DNA of 64,000 nucleotides from Dickeya fangzhongdai (GCF_002812485.1 NZ_CP025003.1:1364001-1428000); one strand, 5' to 3'; counted from the first letter of the stretch, positions 36,438 through 46,097 are shown. A program made the numbers and translations. Notes: generated by a model from the letters alone, not told the origin.

Positions 36438-37901
36438 TCAGGATTTCTCATAAGGGCGGAAACGTTGCTGCAACGCCCGCAGTTGATCGATGCGGGCGTC
36501 GTAACGCGCCTGATCCATGCTGCCGAGTTTGCTTTGTGAGCTGGCGTTGCTTAACAGGCGGATAGCCTGATCCAGCTTGCCGTTTAGCGACAGACTCTCC
36601 GCCCGGGACGCCAGTTCTTCGCTGCGCATGTTTTGCGCGGCGGAAGCCTGCGCCAGTAAGTCCCAGCCGTTCGGATCGTCCGGGTGGGCGTAAGTGTATT
36701 TGCGCAGAATGCGGATGGCGTCGGCAGATTTGCGGCTTTCCACCATCGCGTTGGCCAGGTTGAGCTGCAGCACCGGGTTGTCTTGCGCGTCCGGCACTTT
36801 CTGCAGGCGGGCGACCGCCTGATCGGCGCGCTGTTGGCCGATATCAATATCGGTCATCAGATCAAGAAACCAGGGGTTTGACGGCGACTTGTCCAGCAGC
36901 GGTTGCAGCGTGGCGCGCGCGTCATCGTATTTCTTGGCCTGATAGGCGCGGATCGCGCGGCCATATTGGGCGGCCTGTTGCTCGCGCGCGTTGCCTTTGG
37001 CCCAGTTGTCCAGCAACGCGGCGCCATACGGGTTGTCCTGCGAGCCGTACATGCCCAGCACGCGAGCCTTGGCGAACAGAAAATCCTGCGAGGAATGCAC
37101 CGGGATTGATTTCATCTGGTTGGCGCGGTTACGGGCGTCCGACAGCCGGCTTTCCGGCAGCGGGTGCGTCAGCAGCATTTCCGGCGGCTTGGTGGCGTAG
37201 CGGGAGCTCTCCGCCAGCCGTTGCAGGAAATTGGGCATCGCCTGCGGGTCGAATCCGGCGCGTTGCAGCACCTGAATCCCGATGCGGTCCGCTTCCTGTT
37301 CGTTGGACTGGGTAAAGCTGATGACGCTTTGCTGCGCGCCGGCCAGCGTGCCGCTCAGCGCGGCGAATCCGGCCTGCGGATTCGCCATCGCCAGCAACAG
37401 CGAGCCGAAAGCGCCGGCCCAGGCCAGCGGCGCGTTGGCTTTCTGGGCTTCCATAGCGCGCGCCAGATGGCGCTGGGTCACGTGGGAGATTTCGTGCGCC
37501 AGCACCGAGGCCAACTCGCTTTCATTCTCTACGTAGCGGAACAGCCCGGAGTGCAGCACCACATTGCCGCCAAAAAAGGCAAAGGCGTTGATTTCGTCGT
37601 TATTGACCAAAAAGAAATGGAACGGAGTACGCACGGAATCGGCCGACTTGACCAGTCGCCCGCCCAGTTGGTTGATGTACTGCAGCAGCAGTGGGTCGTT
37701 AATCAGCGGCGCGCCGGCACGCAACTGGCGCAGATAGAAATCCCCCATCACCAGTTCCTGATTGATGCTGAGCGTTCCGCCGGCGGTGGTGCCGATATCC
37801 GGCAGATTTTCCTGTGTGCCGGCCGGGAAACCCTGCGGGCTTGCGCTCAGCAACACACCTGCCAGCATGGCGATGACCGTCTGTTTGAGCCGATAGGACA
37901 T
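36438..37901 (-). CDS. bepA: Beta-barrel assembly-enhancing protease BepA
   Basis: Periplasmic M48 zinc metalloprotease and chaperone that promotes LptD and other outer-membrane protein maturation or degrades stalled forms. The 487-residue protein has a signal peptide (to about residue 27), the zinc motif HEISH at 136-140, the third ligand glutamate in [13 protein letters not shown] near 200, and a C-terminal TPR domain (residues about 310-487). Here bepA is followed upstream by bcp directly; perM, next to bepA in E. coli, is absent. It stops 15 bases before yfgD, with which it is probably co-transcribed. Confidence 0.96.
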   Translation of the reverse strand: MSYRLKQTVIAMLAGVLLSASPQGFPAGTQENLPDIGTTAGGTLSINQELVMGDFYLRQLRAGAPLINDPLLLQYINQLGGRLVKSADSVRTPFHFFLVNNDEINAFAFFGGNVVLHSGLFRYVENESELASVLAHEISHVTQRHLARAMEAQKANAPLAWAGAFGSLLLAMANPQAGFAALSGTLAGAQQSVISFTQSNEQEADRIGIQVLQRAGFDPQAMPNFLQRLAESSRYATKPPEMLLTHPLPESRLSDARNRANQMKSIPVHSSQDFLFAKARVLGMYGSQDNPYGAALLDNWAKGNAREQQAAQYGRAIRAYQAKKYDDARATLQPLLDKSPSNPWFLDLMTDIDIGQQRADQAVARLQKVPDAQDNPVLQLNLANAMVESRKSADAIRILRKYTYAHPDDPNGWDLLAQASAAQNMRSEELASRAESLSLNGKLDQAIRLLSNASSQSKLGSMDQARYDARIDQLRALQQRFRPYEKS

Positions 37902-38027
37902 AACGGATACAACCTTCTGAACAGCCTGAAAGAATTGCCATCATCTTAGCCAGCGGCGGCACACAATGAAACACGGGTGGGGGAAAAAGACGACGTAAAA
38001 AACGGAAAATGCGGCGCGAAAACCAGT

Positions 38028-38057
38028 TTGCCGGCGCATCAGACGCTGCGCCGGCAA
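38028..38057 (-). repeat. 11-bp perfect inverted repeat after bcp (REP-like or terminator)
   Basis: TTGCCGGCGCA-TCAGACGC-TGCGCCGGCAA, 19 bases past the bcp stop. It could serve as the bcp-gcvR terminator, although only ACTGGTTTTC follows on the minus strand. Its GCCGGC ends and GCGTCTGATGCG centre also resemble enterobacterial REP elements. Confidence 0.65.
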
Positions 38058-38076
38058 TAATCGGGAAGGAAAGGAC

Positions 38077-38544
38077 TCAGGCGCCTTTCAGGTAATTCAG
38101 CACGATGTCGTGGTGGTTACTGGTTTTGAAATCATCGAACACTTTTTCGATGTTGCCTTCGGCGTTGATCAGGAAACTGACCCGGTGAATACCGTCGTAG
38201 GTTTTCCCCATGAAGGTTTTTTCACCCCAGACGCCGAACTGTGCCGCCACCTGGTGATCCTCATCGGCCAGCAGGGTAAAATTCAGCAGCTCTTTTTCAG
38301 TAAAGCGGGACAATTTTTCCGGTTTATCGGTGCTGATGCCAAGAACCTCAACGCCGAGCGTTTTCAGTTCGTCCATGTTATCGCGAAGCCCACAGGCTTG
38401 CACGGTGCAACCTGGTGTCATGGCCTTGGGATAGAAATACACCAACACCCGCTGTCCCTGGAAGTCGGCCAAATTAACTTGTTCGCCATCCTGGTCGGGC
38501 AAGCTAAATTTCGGTGCGATATCACCGGCTTTCAGTGTGGTCAT
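38077..38544 (-). CDS. bcp: Thiol peroxidase Bcp (peroxiredoxin Q)
   Basis: A 155-residue peroxiredoxin that reduces hydroperoxides with thioredoxin. The ATG at 38544 (MTTLKAGDIAPKFSLPDQ) has GGAGA seven bases upstream. The peroxidatic cysteine is in YFYPKAMTPGCTVQACGLRD (one motif) near residue 46, with the resolving cysteine five residues later. DDFKTSNHHD lies near the C-terminus. It starts two bases after the gcvR stop, so the two genes form an operon. Confidence 0.97.
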   Translation of the reverse strand: MTTLKAGDIAPKFSLPDQDGEQVNLADFQGQRVLVYFYPKAMTPGCTVQACGLRDNMDELKTLGVEVLGISTDKPEKLSRFTEKELLNFTLLADEDHQVAAQFGVWGEKTFMGKTYDGIHRVSFLINAEGNIEKVFDDFKTSNHHDIVLNYLKGA

Positions 38545-38546
38545 CA

Positions 38547-39116
38547 CTACTCTCCATCTTTCTCTTCGTGCTGTGGATAGTTCACAACGCTAATACTGCC
38601 TTGCGCGTGCAGTTCTGTACATAGCTGATGAAAGGCCGGCTCAATAATTGAACCTGCCTGCATGGCCGGGCTGTGCGCCGTAATCTGGATGTACAGTTGC
38701 GGCGGCGTATCGCCGTCGGCGGGGCGGGTTTTGGACACCAGCTCGGCAATGTTCATTTGATGGGAATCGAACAGATCGGTAAAGCGTTCAATGATGTGTG
38801 GTGAGTCAGCGACATCCACCTTGACCCACACGGTGGCCGGCATCGGCGGGCGGGACTGCGATTCGGTGCGTTTCATCACGATCAGCAAATCCAGCTCGGC
38901 GCCCTTGAGCGGCAGGGTGGATTCGATAAGCGTAATCGCGTTCCAACTGCCGGACAGCAGCATGATAAAGGTGAACTCCGTGCCCAGCATCGCAAGTCGG
39001 CTATCTTCGATGTTGCAGCCACAACTGCTGACGTGGCGGGTAATCGTATTGACGATACCGGGACGGTCGGTCCCCAACGCGGTAATGACCAGATAGTGTT
39101 CTTGTGGGCGCGGCAA
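38547..39116 (-). CDS. gcvR: Glycine cleavage regulator GcvR
   Basis: Two ACT-type domains that bind GcvA and keep the glycine-cleavage operon repressed when glycine is low. The likely start is TTG at 39116 (MPRPQEHYLVITALG): AGGA lies nine bases upstream and the N-terminal length then equals that of E. coli GcvR; in-frame ATGs further upstream would add 12-19 unrelated residues. First ACT region GTDRPGIVNTITRHVSSCGCNIEDSR (adjacent motifs) near residues 15-40, second VKVDVADSPHIIERFTDLF near 100-118. Divergent from dapA. Confidence 0.93.
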   Translation of the reverse strand: MPRPQEHYLVITALGTDRPGIVNTITRHVSSCGCNIEDSRLAMLGTEFTFIMLLSGSWNAITLIESTLPLKGAELDLLIVMKRTESQSRPPMPATVWVKVDVADSPHIIERFTDLFDSHQMNIAELVSKTRPADGDTPPQLYIQITAHSPAMQAGSIIEPAFHQLCTELHAQGSISVVNYPQHEEKDGE

Positions 39117-39263
39117 AATAGTGCTTCCTGTACAAAATGTTGGGAGTAACATGGTAAACATAAAAAAAACCACCTGCCAAGCGCTGACAACCGCGGTTGC
39201 AAGCTTGCTTTTGCATAGAAGTCAAAAGTACCATGAAGCACTTGTTTGTGGAGGGGATGGCCA

Positions 39264-40142
39264 ATGTTTACGGGTAGTATTGTTGCTCTGGTTACGCCGA
39301 TGGACGACAAAGGTGCCGTTGATCGTGCAAGCCTGAAAAAACTGATTGATTATCATGTCGCTAGCGGAACTTCCGCGATTGTGTCGGTGGGAACCACCGG
39401 CGAGTCCGCCACCTTGAGTCACGATGAGCATGGCGACGTGGTGATGCTGACGCTGGAACTGAGCGATGGCCGTATCCCGGTTATTGCCGGCACCGGCGCC
39501 AATTCGACCGCTGAGGCGATTTCCCTCACCCAGCGTTTCAACGACACGGGCGTGGCCGGGTGCCTGACCGTGACGCCGTATTACAACAAGCCGACTCAGA
39601 ACGGCTTGTTCCTGCACTTTAAGGCGATTGCCGAGCACACCGACCTGCCGCAGATCCTCTACAACGTGCCGTCCCGTACCGGTTGTGACATGTTGCCGGA
39701 AACCGTCGCCCGTCTGTCGGAAGTCAAAAATATTGTCGCGATCAAGGAAGCGACCGGGAACTTAAGCCGGGTCAGTCAGATCCAAGAGCTGGTTCATGAA
39801 GATTTCATTCTGCTGAGCGGCGATGACGCCAGCTCGCTGGACTTCATGCAACTGGGTGGCGACGGCGTGATTTCCGTGACAGCCAACATCGCAGCCCGCG
39901 AAATGGCGGCGTTGTGCGAGCTGGCGGCGCAAGGGAATTTCGTTGAAGCCCGCCGTCTGAATCAGCGTCTGATGCCGCTGCATCAGAAACTGTTTGTTGA
40001 ACCCAATCCGATTCCGGTGAAATGGGCCTGTAAGGCATTGGGATTGATGGCGACCGACACGCTTCGTCTGCCGATGACGCCGCTGACCGATGCCGGTCGC
40101 GACGTGATGGAGCAGGCCATGAAGCAGGCGGGTCTGCTGTAA
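39264..40142 (+). CDS. dapA: 4-hydroxy-tetrahydrodipicolinate synthase DapA
   Basis: Condenses aspartate semialdehyde and pyruvate, the first step of the lysine/diaminopimelate branch. The ATG at 39264 ([17 protein letters not shown]) after GAGGGG gives 292 residues, as in E. coli. Motifs: [15 protein letters not shown] with the active-site threonines near residues 44-45, the tyrosines in TPYYNKPTQ and [10 protein letters not shown] (near 107 and 133), and the Schiff-base lysine in VAIKEATGN at about 161. It heads a dapA-bamC unit, as in other enterobacteria. Confidence 0.98.
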   Translation: MFTGSIVALVTPMDDKGAVDRASLKKLIDYHVASGTSAIVSVGTTGESATLSHDEHGDVVMLTLELSDGRIPVIAGTGANSTAEAISLTQRFNDTGVAGCLTVTPYYNKPTQNGLFLHFKAIAEHTDLPQILYNVPSRTGCDMLPETVARLSEVKNIVAIKEATGNLSRVSQIQELVHEDFILLSGDDASSLDFMQLGGDGVISVTANIAAREMAALCELAAQGNFVEARRLNQRLMPLHQKLFVEPNPIPVKWACKALGLMATDTLRLPMTPLTDAGRDVMEQAMKQAGLL

Positions 40143-40158
40143 CCGTTAGGGAGATTTG

Positions 40159-41199
40159 ATGAGTTCTTCATTGCAAAAGTCGATGGTGGCAAAAGTTGTC
40201 GGTGTTTCGCTGATCATGTTGCTGGCCGCCTGTACCAGCGATCAACGCTACAAGCGTCAGGTCAACGGCGATGAATCCTATCTGAAAACCCCCGAGCACC
40301 GGGCGCTGAATGTGCCGTCCGGTCTGATTCTGCCGGTGCAGAATGGGGATTACGAGGTTCCTCCGGTCAACCAGAATGGGCTGGTAGGCAAGGCGCTGGA
40401 TATTCGTCCGCCGATGCAGCCATTGGCTTTGTTGAATGGTTCCCGCGGTCAGGTTTCCGGCAATAGCGCCACGTTATTGCTGGAAAACAATGCGCGCAAC
40501 AGCAGCCTGTGGACGGTGCTGACGCAGGTTCTCCAGTCAAAAGGCTATACGATCGCCAGCCGTCAGGACGCCAGCCGGACGCTGACGACCGATTGGGTCA
40601 ACTGGAAGCGTGAAGACGAGGATGTAGCGCATCAGGCGCGTTATCAGATAAGCCTGCAGACGCAGGGGTATCAGCTGGCGCTGACCGTGAAACTGCTGGA
40701 TCTGCAGCAGAATACCAGCCCGGTGACGGATCGCAGCGAAATTCAGCGTTATACCGCGCTGATGCTCAATACGCTGTCCGACGAACTGGACAAACGTCTG
40801 AACGATAACGACAGCGCGCAGGCCAGTCGTAACAGCCAGCAGTTGAATGTCCAGAGCGGCGCCGATGATTCCGGCCTGCCGTTGCTGGTGGTGCGCGGTT
40901 CCTACAATCAGGTATGGGACCGTCTGCCGAAGGCGCTGGAGAAGGTCGGTATGACCGTCAACGATCGCAGCCGTCCGCAAGGTTCGGTGTCTGTCAGCTA
41001 TAAGGCGCCGGGCAGCGGCACCTGGAATGAACTGGGCGCGCACGACCCGGAATTGCCGAACGGGGATTACAAACTGCAGGTCGGCGATTTGGGTAACCGC
41101 AGCACGCTGCAATTCATCGATTCGAAAGGGCATACGCTAAGCCAGTCGCAAAATGATGCGCTGGTCGCCGTGTTCCAGGCCGCGTTCAGCAAGTCGTAA
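40159..41199 (+). CDS. bamC: Outer membrane assembly lipoprotein BamC
   Basis: Lipoprotein of the BAM complex that inserts beta-barrel proteins. The ATG at 40159, after AGGGAG, gives 346 residues with a signal peptide and lipobox LLAAC, lipidated cysteine at residue 25. The long unstructured N-terminal segment (about 26-100) that contacts BamD includes [14 protein letters not shown]. Two helix-grip domains follow; the second ends [34 protein letters not shown] in adjacent motifs as in E. coli. It starts 16 bases after dapA. Confidence 0.96.
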   Translation: MSSSLQKSMVAKVVGVSLIMLLAACTSDQRYKRQVNGDESYLKTPEHRALNVPSGLILPVQNGDYEVPPVNQNGLVGKALDIRPPMQPLALLNGSRGQVSGNSATLLLENNARNSSLWTVLTQVLQSKGYTIASRQDASRTLTTDWVNWKREDEDVAHQARYQISLQTQGYQLALTVKLLDLQQNTSPVTDRSEIQRYTALMLNTLSDELDKRLNDNDSAQASRNSQQLNVQSGADDSGLPLLVVRGSYNQVWDRLPKALEKVGMTVNDRSRPQGSVSVSYKAPGSGTWNELGAHDPELPNGDYKLQVGDLGNRSTLQFIDSKGHTLSQSQNDALVAVFQAAFSKS

Positions 41200-41214
41200 A
41201 ACGCAATAACGTAT

Positions 41215-41237
41215 AAGGGTCGGGTTCTCCGGCCCTT
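41215..41237 (+). terminator. Probable terminator after bamC
   Basis: Stem AAGGGTCGG / CCGGCCCTT (one G-U pair), loop GTTCT, followed by CTTCATTTG. The U tract is weak, so some read-through to purC is possible. Confidence 0.55.
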
Positions 41238-41327
41238 CTTCATTTGTCATCAACGTGATGGATTTATCAACACGTTCAATTAACGGGCCCGGTGCGGGTG
41301 GCCCTTACTTGTGTGGAGTAATGAAAG

Positions 41328-42041
41328 ATGCAAAAGCTAGCTGAGTTGTATCGCGGAAAAGCGAAAACGGTCTACACCACGGAAGATCCGGATCTGCTGG
41401 TGCTGGAGTTCCGCAATGATACGTCAGCAGGGGATGGCGCTCGCATTGAGCAGTTTGATCGTAAAGGGATGGTGAACAACAAGTTCAACCACTTCATCAT
41501 GACCAAGCTGGAAGAGGCCGGGATCCCGACCCAGATGGTGAGCCTGCTGTCTGACACCGAAGTGCTGGTGAAGAAGCTGGAGATGGTGCCGGTCGAGTGC
41601 GTGGTGCGTAACCGTGCGGCAGGTTCGCTGGTGAAACGTCTGGGCATCACGGAAGGTGAAATCCTCAATCCGCCGTTGTTCGATTTGTTCCTGAAAAACG
41701 ACGCCATGCACGACCCGATGGTGAATGAGTCCTACTGCAAGACCTTCGGCTGGGTAAGCGAAGAGAATCTGGCGCGGATGAAAGAACTCAGCTACAAAGC
41801 CAACGAGGTACTGAGCAAGCTGTTTGGCGACGCTGGTCTGATTCTGGTGGACTTCAAGCTGGAGTTCGGTCTGTTCAAGGGCGAAGTGGTGCTGGGTGAT
41901 GAGTTCTCGCCGGATGGCAGCCGTCTGTGGGACAAAGAAACCCTGAACAAGATGGATAAAGACCGTTTCCGTCAGAGCCTGGGCGGCCTGATTGAAGCCT
42001 ACGAGGAAGTCGCACACCGTCTGGGCGTTAAATTAGACTAA
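41328..42041 (+). CDS. purC: SAICAR synthetase PurC
   Basis: Phosphoribosylaminoimidazole-succinocarboxamide synthase of 237 residues, the E. coli length. Motifs: YRGKAKTVY near residue 8, [33 protein letters not shown], the metal and nucleotide region [11 protein letters not shown] and [12 protein letters not shown] near 195. TGGAG precedes the ATG. I could not find a convincing PurR box upstream, unlike for purM. ypfJ, which follows purC in E. coli, is not present. Confidence 0.97.
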   Translation: MQKLAELYRGKAKTVYTTEDPDLLVLEFRNDTSAGDGARIEQFDRKGMVNNKFNHFIMTKLEEAGIPTQMVSLLSDTEVLVKKLEMVPVECVVRNRAAGSLVKRLGITEGEILNPPLFDLFLKNDAMHDPMVNESYCKTFGWVSEENLARMKELSYKANEVLSKLFGDAGLILVDFKLEFGLFKGEVVLGDEFSPDGSRLWDKETLNKMDKDRFRQSLGGLIEAYEEVAHRLGVKLD

Positions 42042-42245
42042 CAGCGCAATCGTTTACGTTCTGGCAGGCGGCCTTCGTTTCCGGTTGCCAGAACGAGTCT
42101 GTCGTCTGATGATGGCAGACTATACATTTCCCCCGAATCCGCCGCCGGTTTATCCCTGGCAGCGTTGCAGTCGCTATGCTGTCCCTGTCCAATGAGTGTT
42201 ATTATCTCCCGCCTACGCATTGACTGATTCCGGCAAGGATGTTTC

Positions 42246-42698
42246 ATGGCCTTTTTTGACCCGACTCTGCTTATTTTACTGGCGCTGGCCGCTCTCGGCA
42301 TTATCAGCCAGAACATGACCGTTACGCTGGCTATTCTGTTTCTGGTAGTGGTGCGTATTACGCCGCTGAATCACTATTTTCCGTGGGTGGAAAAATATGG
42401 TCTGTCGTTTGGGGTGCTGGTGCTGACCATCGGGGTGATGGCGCCGATTGCCAGCGGCAAGATTTCCGCCGGCGACGTGTTCTACTCTTTTTTGCACTGG
42501 AAATCGCTGCTGGCCGTGGCGATCGGCGTAGCCGTATCCTGGCTGGGCGGGCGCGGGGTGACGCTGATGAGCAATCAGCCGTCGGTGGTGGCCGGCCTGC
42601 TGGTCGGTACCGTGATGGGCGTGGCGTTGTTCCGCGGCGTGCCGGTGGGGCCGCTGATTGCGGCAGGGTTGCTGTCGTTGCTGATCGGCAAAGGCTAA
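42246..42698 (+). CDS. yeaL: DUF441 inner-membrane protein YeaL
   Basis: A 150-residue integral membrane protein with about four or five hydrophobic helices, a DUF441 (UPF0756) member. Highly conserved segments: [15 protein letters not shown] near residues 58-72, [38 protein letters not shown] (adjacent motifs) near the C-terminus. Function unknown. In E. coli yeaL is elsewhere on the chromosome; here it fills the position between purC and tmcA. Confidence 0.9.
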   Translation: MAFFDPTLLILLALAALGIISQNMTVTLAILFLVVVRITPLNHYFPWVEKYGLSFGVLVLTIGVMAPIASGKISAGDVFYSFLHWKSLLAVAIGVAVSWLGGRGVTLMSNQPSVVAGLLVGTVMGVALFRGVPVGPLIAAGLLSLLIGKG

Positions 42699-42717
42699 GT
42701 TTTCTTCGGGGCGTGTC

Positions 42718-44736
42718 GTGGAGTCTTTTGTTGTCAGCCAGCAATATCAGCAGCGTTACGGCATTCGCCGTCTGTTGGTACTGAGCGGCCGGTCCGACTG
42801 GTGCTGCGCTCAGGCACAGCGCCTGAGCGCCTTGTTGCCCGGCGACTGGCTGTGGGTCAGCGCGTCGGCGCCGGAGAGGACGGCGGCGATAGCGCCGCGG
42901 AACGTGCGTGGCGTACTGGGCCGGGAGTTTCTGCATGCGGTGTTCGATGCCCGCGACGGGCTGGATGCGGAGGCGCTGGCGATGCTGGCCGGCGCGCTCC
43001 GGGCCGGCAGTTGGCTGCTCCTGCTGGTTCCGGAGTGGGAGCGCTGGCCCGATTGTCCGGATACGGACAGCCTGCGCTGGAGCGAGCAACCGGAGCCGAT
43101 AGCCACCCCCCGATTTATCCGACATGCGCAGCACCAGCTGTTGCGCGATGACGAGGTTGTGCTGTGGCGCCAGCAGGACGCCGAGCCGGTGATAGCGCTT
43201 CCCCATCGCCGTTCAGACTGGCAGCCGGCCACTGGCGAAGCGACCTCCTGTCAGCAGGCTGTATTGCAGCAATTGCTGCGCACCTCTTGCTCGGTGTCCG
43301 TGATCACCGCGCCGCGCGGACGTGGCAAGTCGACGCTGGCCGGCATGCTGGCGCGTCAGTGTCAGGGGGCCTGCTGGGTGAGCGCGCCGTCGCGCGCCGC
43401 CGGCGAAATCCTGCTGCGTCAGGCTGGCGATGCGGCAACGTTCTGGGCGCCGGATGCGCTATTGGCGTTCTGTCAGCAACATGGCGCACCGCCGGTGGAG
43501 TGGTTGTTGATCGATGAGGCGGCGGCGATTCCTGCCCCGTTATTGCAGGCGTTGTTGCCGTTTTTCCGTCGGGTGGTGATGACGACCACGGTACAAGGGT
43601 ATGAAGGGACGGGGCGCGGTTTTCTGCTGAAATTCTGCGCGTCACTGCCGGACTGGCAGGCGATTGAACTGACGGCGCCGCTACGCTGGGCAGAGCAGGA
43701 TCCGCTGGAGAATATCGTCGATCGGGTGATGCTGTTTGACGCCGAAAAACAGGTGCCGGAACGGTTGCCGGGGTCACCGGCGATTCGGCTGGAGCGGCGC
43801 GACGACTGGCTGAGTCGACCTGAACGCCTTGCCGGGTGCTATGGATTGCTCTGCAGCGCCCACTACCGTACTTCGCCGCTGGATTTACGCCGCCTGCTGG
43901 ATGCACCCGGCATGCATATCGCCAGCGCCTGTGTCGACGAGCAGGTTGGCGGCGTTATCTGGCTGGTGGATGAGGGCGGGTTGCCGGAGGCGCTGGCGCA
44001 GGACGTCTGGGCCGGGCGACGTCGGCCGAGAGGAAATCTGGTGGCGCAGTCGCTGGCGGCGCACGGCAATCAGTGGTGGGCGCCGGTATTACGGTCGCGC
44101 CGCATCAGCCGGATTGCGGTGCTGGCGGCGCAGCGTGGTCAAGGGATCGGGCAGGCGCTGGTCCGGGAGCAGCAGCAACGGGCGCAGCAGGAACAGCTGG
44201 ATTTTCTGTCGGTCAGCTTCGGTTTTCAGCCGGCATTGTGGCGGTTCTGGCAGCGTTGCGGGTTTCAACTGGCGCGTATCGGCAGCCATATTGACGCCAG
44301 CAGCGGGTGTTACAGCGCAATGGCGTTGTTTCCGCTCAGCGAAGCGGGCAGCGCGTTGGCAGCGTCAGCATACCGTGAACTGATCCGGGACTGGTTCTGG
44401 CTGCGGCGTGATATCCCATTGGCGCTGAATTTGCCGCTGGTGGAGGATCAGACGATCACGGCGGATGATTGGCGCAATCTGGTGGGATTTGCTATGGCCC
44501 ACCGTCCGCCAGAGGCCTGTCAGGGGGCGCTGTCACGCCTGATGATGCGATCGCCGATGGCATTAATCGCCTTGAGGCTATGGCTTGAGCAAGGGCGAAG
44601 CGCGGCGGAGTGCGTTCATCAGCTTCAACTGGCGGGGAGAAAGGCGCTGGTTCAGCGCTGGCGGGCGGAGGCGACTCAGGCGCTGCGCCAACTGGACGAA
44701 GCTGAGTGGCAACGTTGGCATGATATTGTTTTATAA
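42718..44736 (+). CDS. tmcA: tRNA(Met) cytidine acetyltransferase TmcA
   Basis: Makes N4-acetylcytidine at the wobble base of elongator tRNA-Met. The 672-residue protein (GTG start) has an N-terminal DUF1726-type domain, an ATPase/RNA-helicase-like module with Walker A APRGRGKSTLAG near residue 198-209 and LLIDEAAAIP near 262, then a GNAT acetyltransferase domain with RISRIAVLAAQRGQGIGQALV near 462-482 and FGFQPALWRFWQRCGF. The C-terminal tail matches E. coli YpfI/TmcA. The stop codon lies inside the first unit of a 17-bp tandem array. Confidence 0.96.
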   Translation: MESFVVSQQYQQRYGIRRLLVLSGRSDWCCAQAQRLSALLPGDWLWVSASAPERTAAIAPRNVRGVLGREFLHAVFDARDGLDAEALAMLAGALRAGSWLLLLVPEWERWPDCPDTDSLRWSEQPEPIATPRFIRHAQHQLLRDDEVVLWRQQDAEPVIALPHRRSDWQPATGEATSCQQAVLQQLLRTSCSVSVITAPRGRGKSTLAGMLARQCQGACWVSAPSRAAGEILLRQAGDAATFWAPDALLAFCQQHGAPPVEWLLIDEAAAIPAPLLQALLPFFRRVVMTTTVQGYEGTGRGFLLKFCASLPDWQAIELTAPLRWAEQDPLENIVDRVMLFDAEKQVPERLPGSPAIRLERRDDWLSRPERLAGCYGLLCSAHYRTSPLDLRRLLDAPGMHIASACVDEQVGGVIWLVDEGGLPEALAQDVWAGRRRPRGNLVAQSLAAHGNQWWAPVLRSRRISRIAVLAAQRGQGIGQALVREQQQRAQQEQLDFLSVSFGFQPALWRFWQRCGFQLARIGSHIDASSGCYSAMALFPLSEAGSALAASAYRELIRDWFWLRRDIPLALNLPLVEDQTITADDWRNLVGFAMAHRPPEACQGALSRLMMRSPMALIALRLWLEQGRSAAECVHQLQLAGRKALVQRWRAEATQALRQLDEAEWQRWHDIVL

Positions 44737-44826
44737 ATAAAACTGTTTTATCGCGACAACTGTTTTGTGGCGAGAATGGTTTTATAGAGAGAATAGCTTT
44801 ATAACGAGAATGGTGTCATAGCGAAA
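44725..44826. repeat. Degenerate 17-bp tandem array, six copies, starting in the tmcA 3' end
   Basis: Six consecutive 17-base units with no gap: ATTGTTTTATAAATAAA, ACTGTTTTATCGCGACA, ACTGTTTTGTGGCGAGA, ATGGTTTTATAGAGAGA, ATAGCTTTATAACGAGA, ATGGTGTCATAGCGAAA. The first contains the tmcA stop codon. Consensus is close to ATGGTTTTATAGCGAGA. The copies are diverged, so expansion is not recent. No start codon with a ribosome-binding site was seen within. Confidence 0.88.
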
Positions 44827-45060
44827 GAAGTGGTTTCCTTTTCCAAATTCATTTCAAGTGGTAGCGATCACAATTTTGTAACTTGAACTGTGATTCGGCC
44901 TGCCGGTTTCCTGCGTTCATATACACTGATCCTGATACAGGATAATGGAATGACTTGTTCAATAAACCTCAATATTGACCCGCTATCGAGGGGCGTATAG
45001 TGACAACTGAAATTTTTTGAACAGACGGTTTCCCCTGAAGGTAACCGCAGGAGAGGCGAT
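44827..45060 (+). other. Non-coding stretch upstream of ypfH
   Basis: Together with the tandem array this makes 324 bases without a gene. It presumably holds the ypfH promoter; no strong -10/-35 pair stood out. A clear ribosome-binding site (GCAGGAGAGG) precedes the ypfH ATG. Confidence 0.5.
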
Positions 45061-45747
45061 ATGAAGCATGACTATTTTGTGGTGCAAAATCCACCTTCAC
45101 CTAAGCAGTTGTTTTTGCTATTTCATGGCGTGGGCGACAATCCGGTTTCCATGGGTCAGATCGGCCGTTATTTTGCCGAGGCGTTCCCTATGGCGCAGGT
45201 TATCAGCGTTGGCGGTCCGGAAGCGATTGGTCTGGGCGAAGGGCGCCAGTGGTTTTCGGTACAGGGCGTCACCGAGGATAATCGCGCTCGTCGCGTCAAC
45301 GCCATTATGCCGCGGTTTATCGAAACCGTTCGCTACTGGCAGGAAACTACGGGAATCGATTATTCCCACACTGCGTTGATCGGTTTTTCTCAAGGGTCAA
45401 TCATGATCCTTGAGGCATTGAAAGCGGAGAAAAATCTGGCCGGGCGGGCCGTGGCGTTTAGCGGCCGCTTTGCCGCGTTGCCGGAGCAGCCGTTGTATGA
45501 TGTCGTGGTTCACCTGATTCATGGCGAGGAGGACCCGGTGATTACGGCGGATCACGCTCGCCAGGCCGCACAGAGTCTGCGTGCCCAGGGGTCGGATTTC
45601 ACGTTGGATCTGGTGCCGCAACTGGGGCATGCCATTGACGGCCGCATGATGGATAACGCGCTGGACCGGCTGCATCATTACATCCCGAAACGCTTCTGGG
45701 ATGAGGCGGTGATGGGCGCGCGCGGCGAACTGGTGGCATTTCGCTAA
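45061..45747 (+). CDS. ypfH: Alpha/beta-hydrolase esterase YpfH
   Basis: A 228-residue carboxylesterase of the phospholipase/carboxylesterase family. The nucleophile serine is in IGFSQGSIM near residue 109, the oxyanion region in LLFHGVGDNP near residue 19, the acid in HGEEDPVI near 158 and the histidine in QLGHAIDG near 190. No signal peptide, so cytoplasmic. E. coli YpfH hydrolyses short acyl esters in vitro; the natural substrate is unknown. The 3' end runs into a 19-bp tandem array. Confidence 0.93.
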   Translation: MKHDYFVVQNPPSPKQLFLLFHGVGDNPVSMGQIGRYFAEAFPMAQVISVGGPEAIGLGEGRQWFSVQGVTEDNRARRVNAIMPRFIETVRYWQETTGIDYSHTALIGFSQGSIMILEALKAEKNLAGRAVAFSGRFAALPEQPLYDVVVHLIHGEEDPVITADHARQAAQSLRAQGSDFTLDLVPQLGHAIDGRMMDNALDRLHHYIPKRFWDEAVMGARGELVAFR

Positions 45748-45816
45748 CCGGCGGGCATGTCGTTAACCGATGGACATTTTGTTAACCGACGGATACTTTG
45801 TTAACCAACTGACAGT
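45741..45816. repeat. Degenerate 19-bp tandem array, four copies, starting at the ypfH stop
   Basis: TCGCTAACCGGCGGGCATG, TCGTTAACCGATGGACATT, TTGTTAACCGACGGATACT and TTGTTAACCAACTGACAGT follow each other without gaps. The first unit contains the last codons and stop of ypfH (GCTAA becomes GTTAA in later copies), so the array looks like a copied gene end. Confidence 0.88.
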
Positions 45817-45856
45817 GCGCTTATCGTAATAAGTCAGAAGGTCGCTATAAAATAAG

Positions 45857-45888
45857 AAGGCCGGGTCGCCATCGGGTGGCCCGGCCTT
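45857..45888. terminator. Bidirectional terminator between ypfH and ypfN
   Basis: Stem AAGGCCGGG / CCCGGCCTT between convergent genes. The minus-strand side continues CTTATTTTAT and the plus-strand side GTGGTTTTC, so it is stronger for ypfN. Confidence 0.75.
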
Positions 45889-45908
45889 GTGGTTTTCAGC
45901 GTGCAGGG

Positions 45909-46097
45909 TCAGGGCTTTTTCTGCGGCCAGTCGTCTTCGTCGTCCCACTGCGCATTATTGTCGCGGTGCGGCGGCAACGGCGGTTTATCATGCAGAAAAC
46001 GTTTATGATCAAGGCGGCTCAGCTCCTTGATGCCGTTGACCAGCATTCCCAGCAACACCAGCAGTATTACCCACCAGTAATCAGCCAGCCATCCCAT
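45909..46097 (-). CDS. ypfN: UPF0370 small membrane protein YpfN
   Basis: A 62-residue protein with one N-terminal membrane helix ([20 protein letters not shown]) followed by a basic then acidic cytoplasmic tail ending [12 protein letters not shown]. It matches E. coli YpfN, which is also beside dapE. AGGAAC precedes the ATG. Function unknown. Confidence 0.93.
   Translation of the reverse strand: MGWLADYWWVILLVLLGMLVNGIKELSRLDHKRFLHDKPPLPPHRDNNAQWDDEDDWPQKKP

Noticed and set aside
41200..41327. PurR box upstream of purC
   Set aside because: Only a weak partial match (ACGCAATAACGT) was seen, lacking the palindrome that is clear upstream of purM.
44725..44826. Possible CRISPR or mobile-element terminus at the tmcA tail
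   Set aside because: Gapless 17-bp degenerate units with no spacers, inverted ends or transposase.
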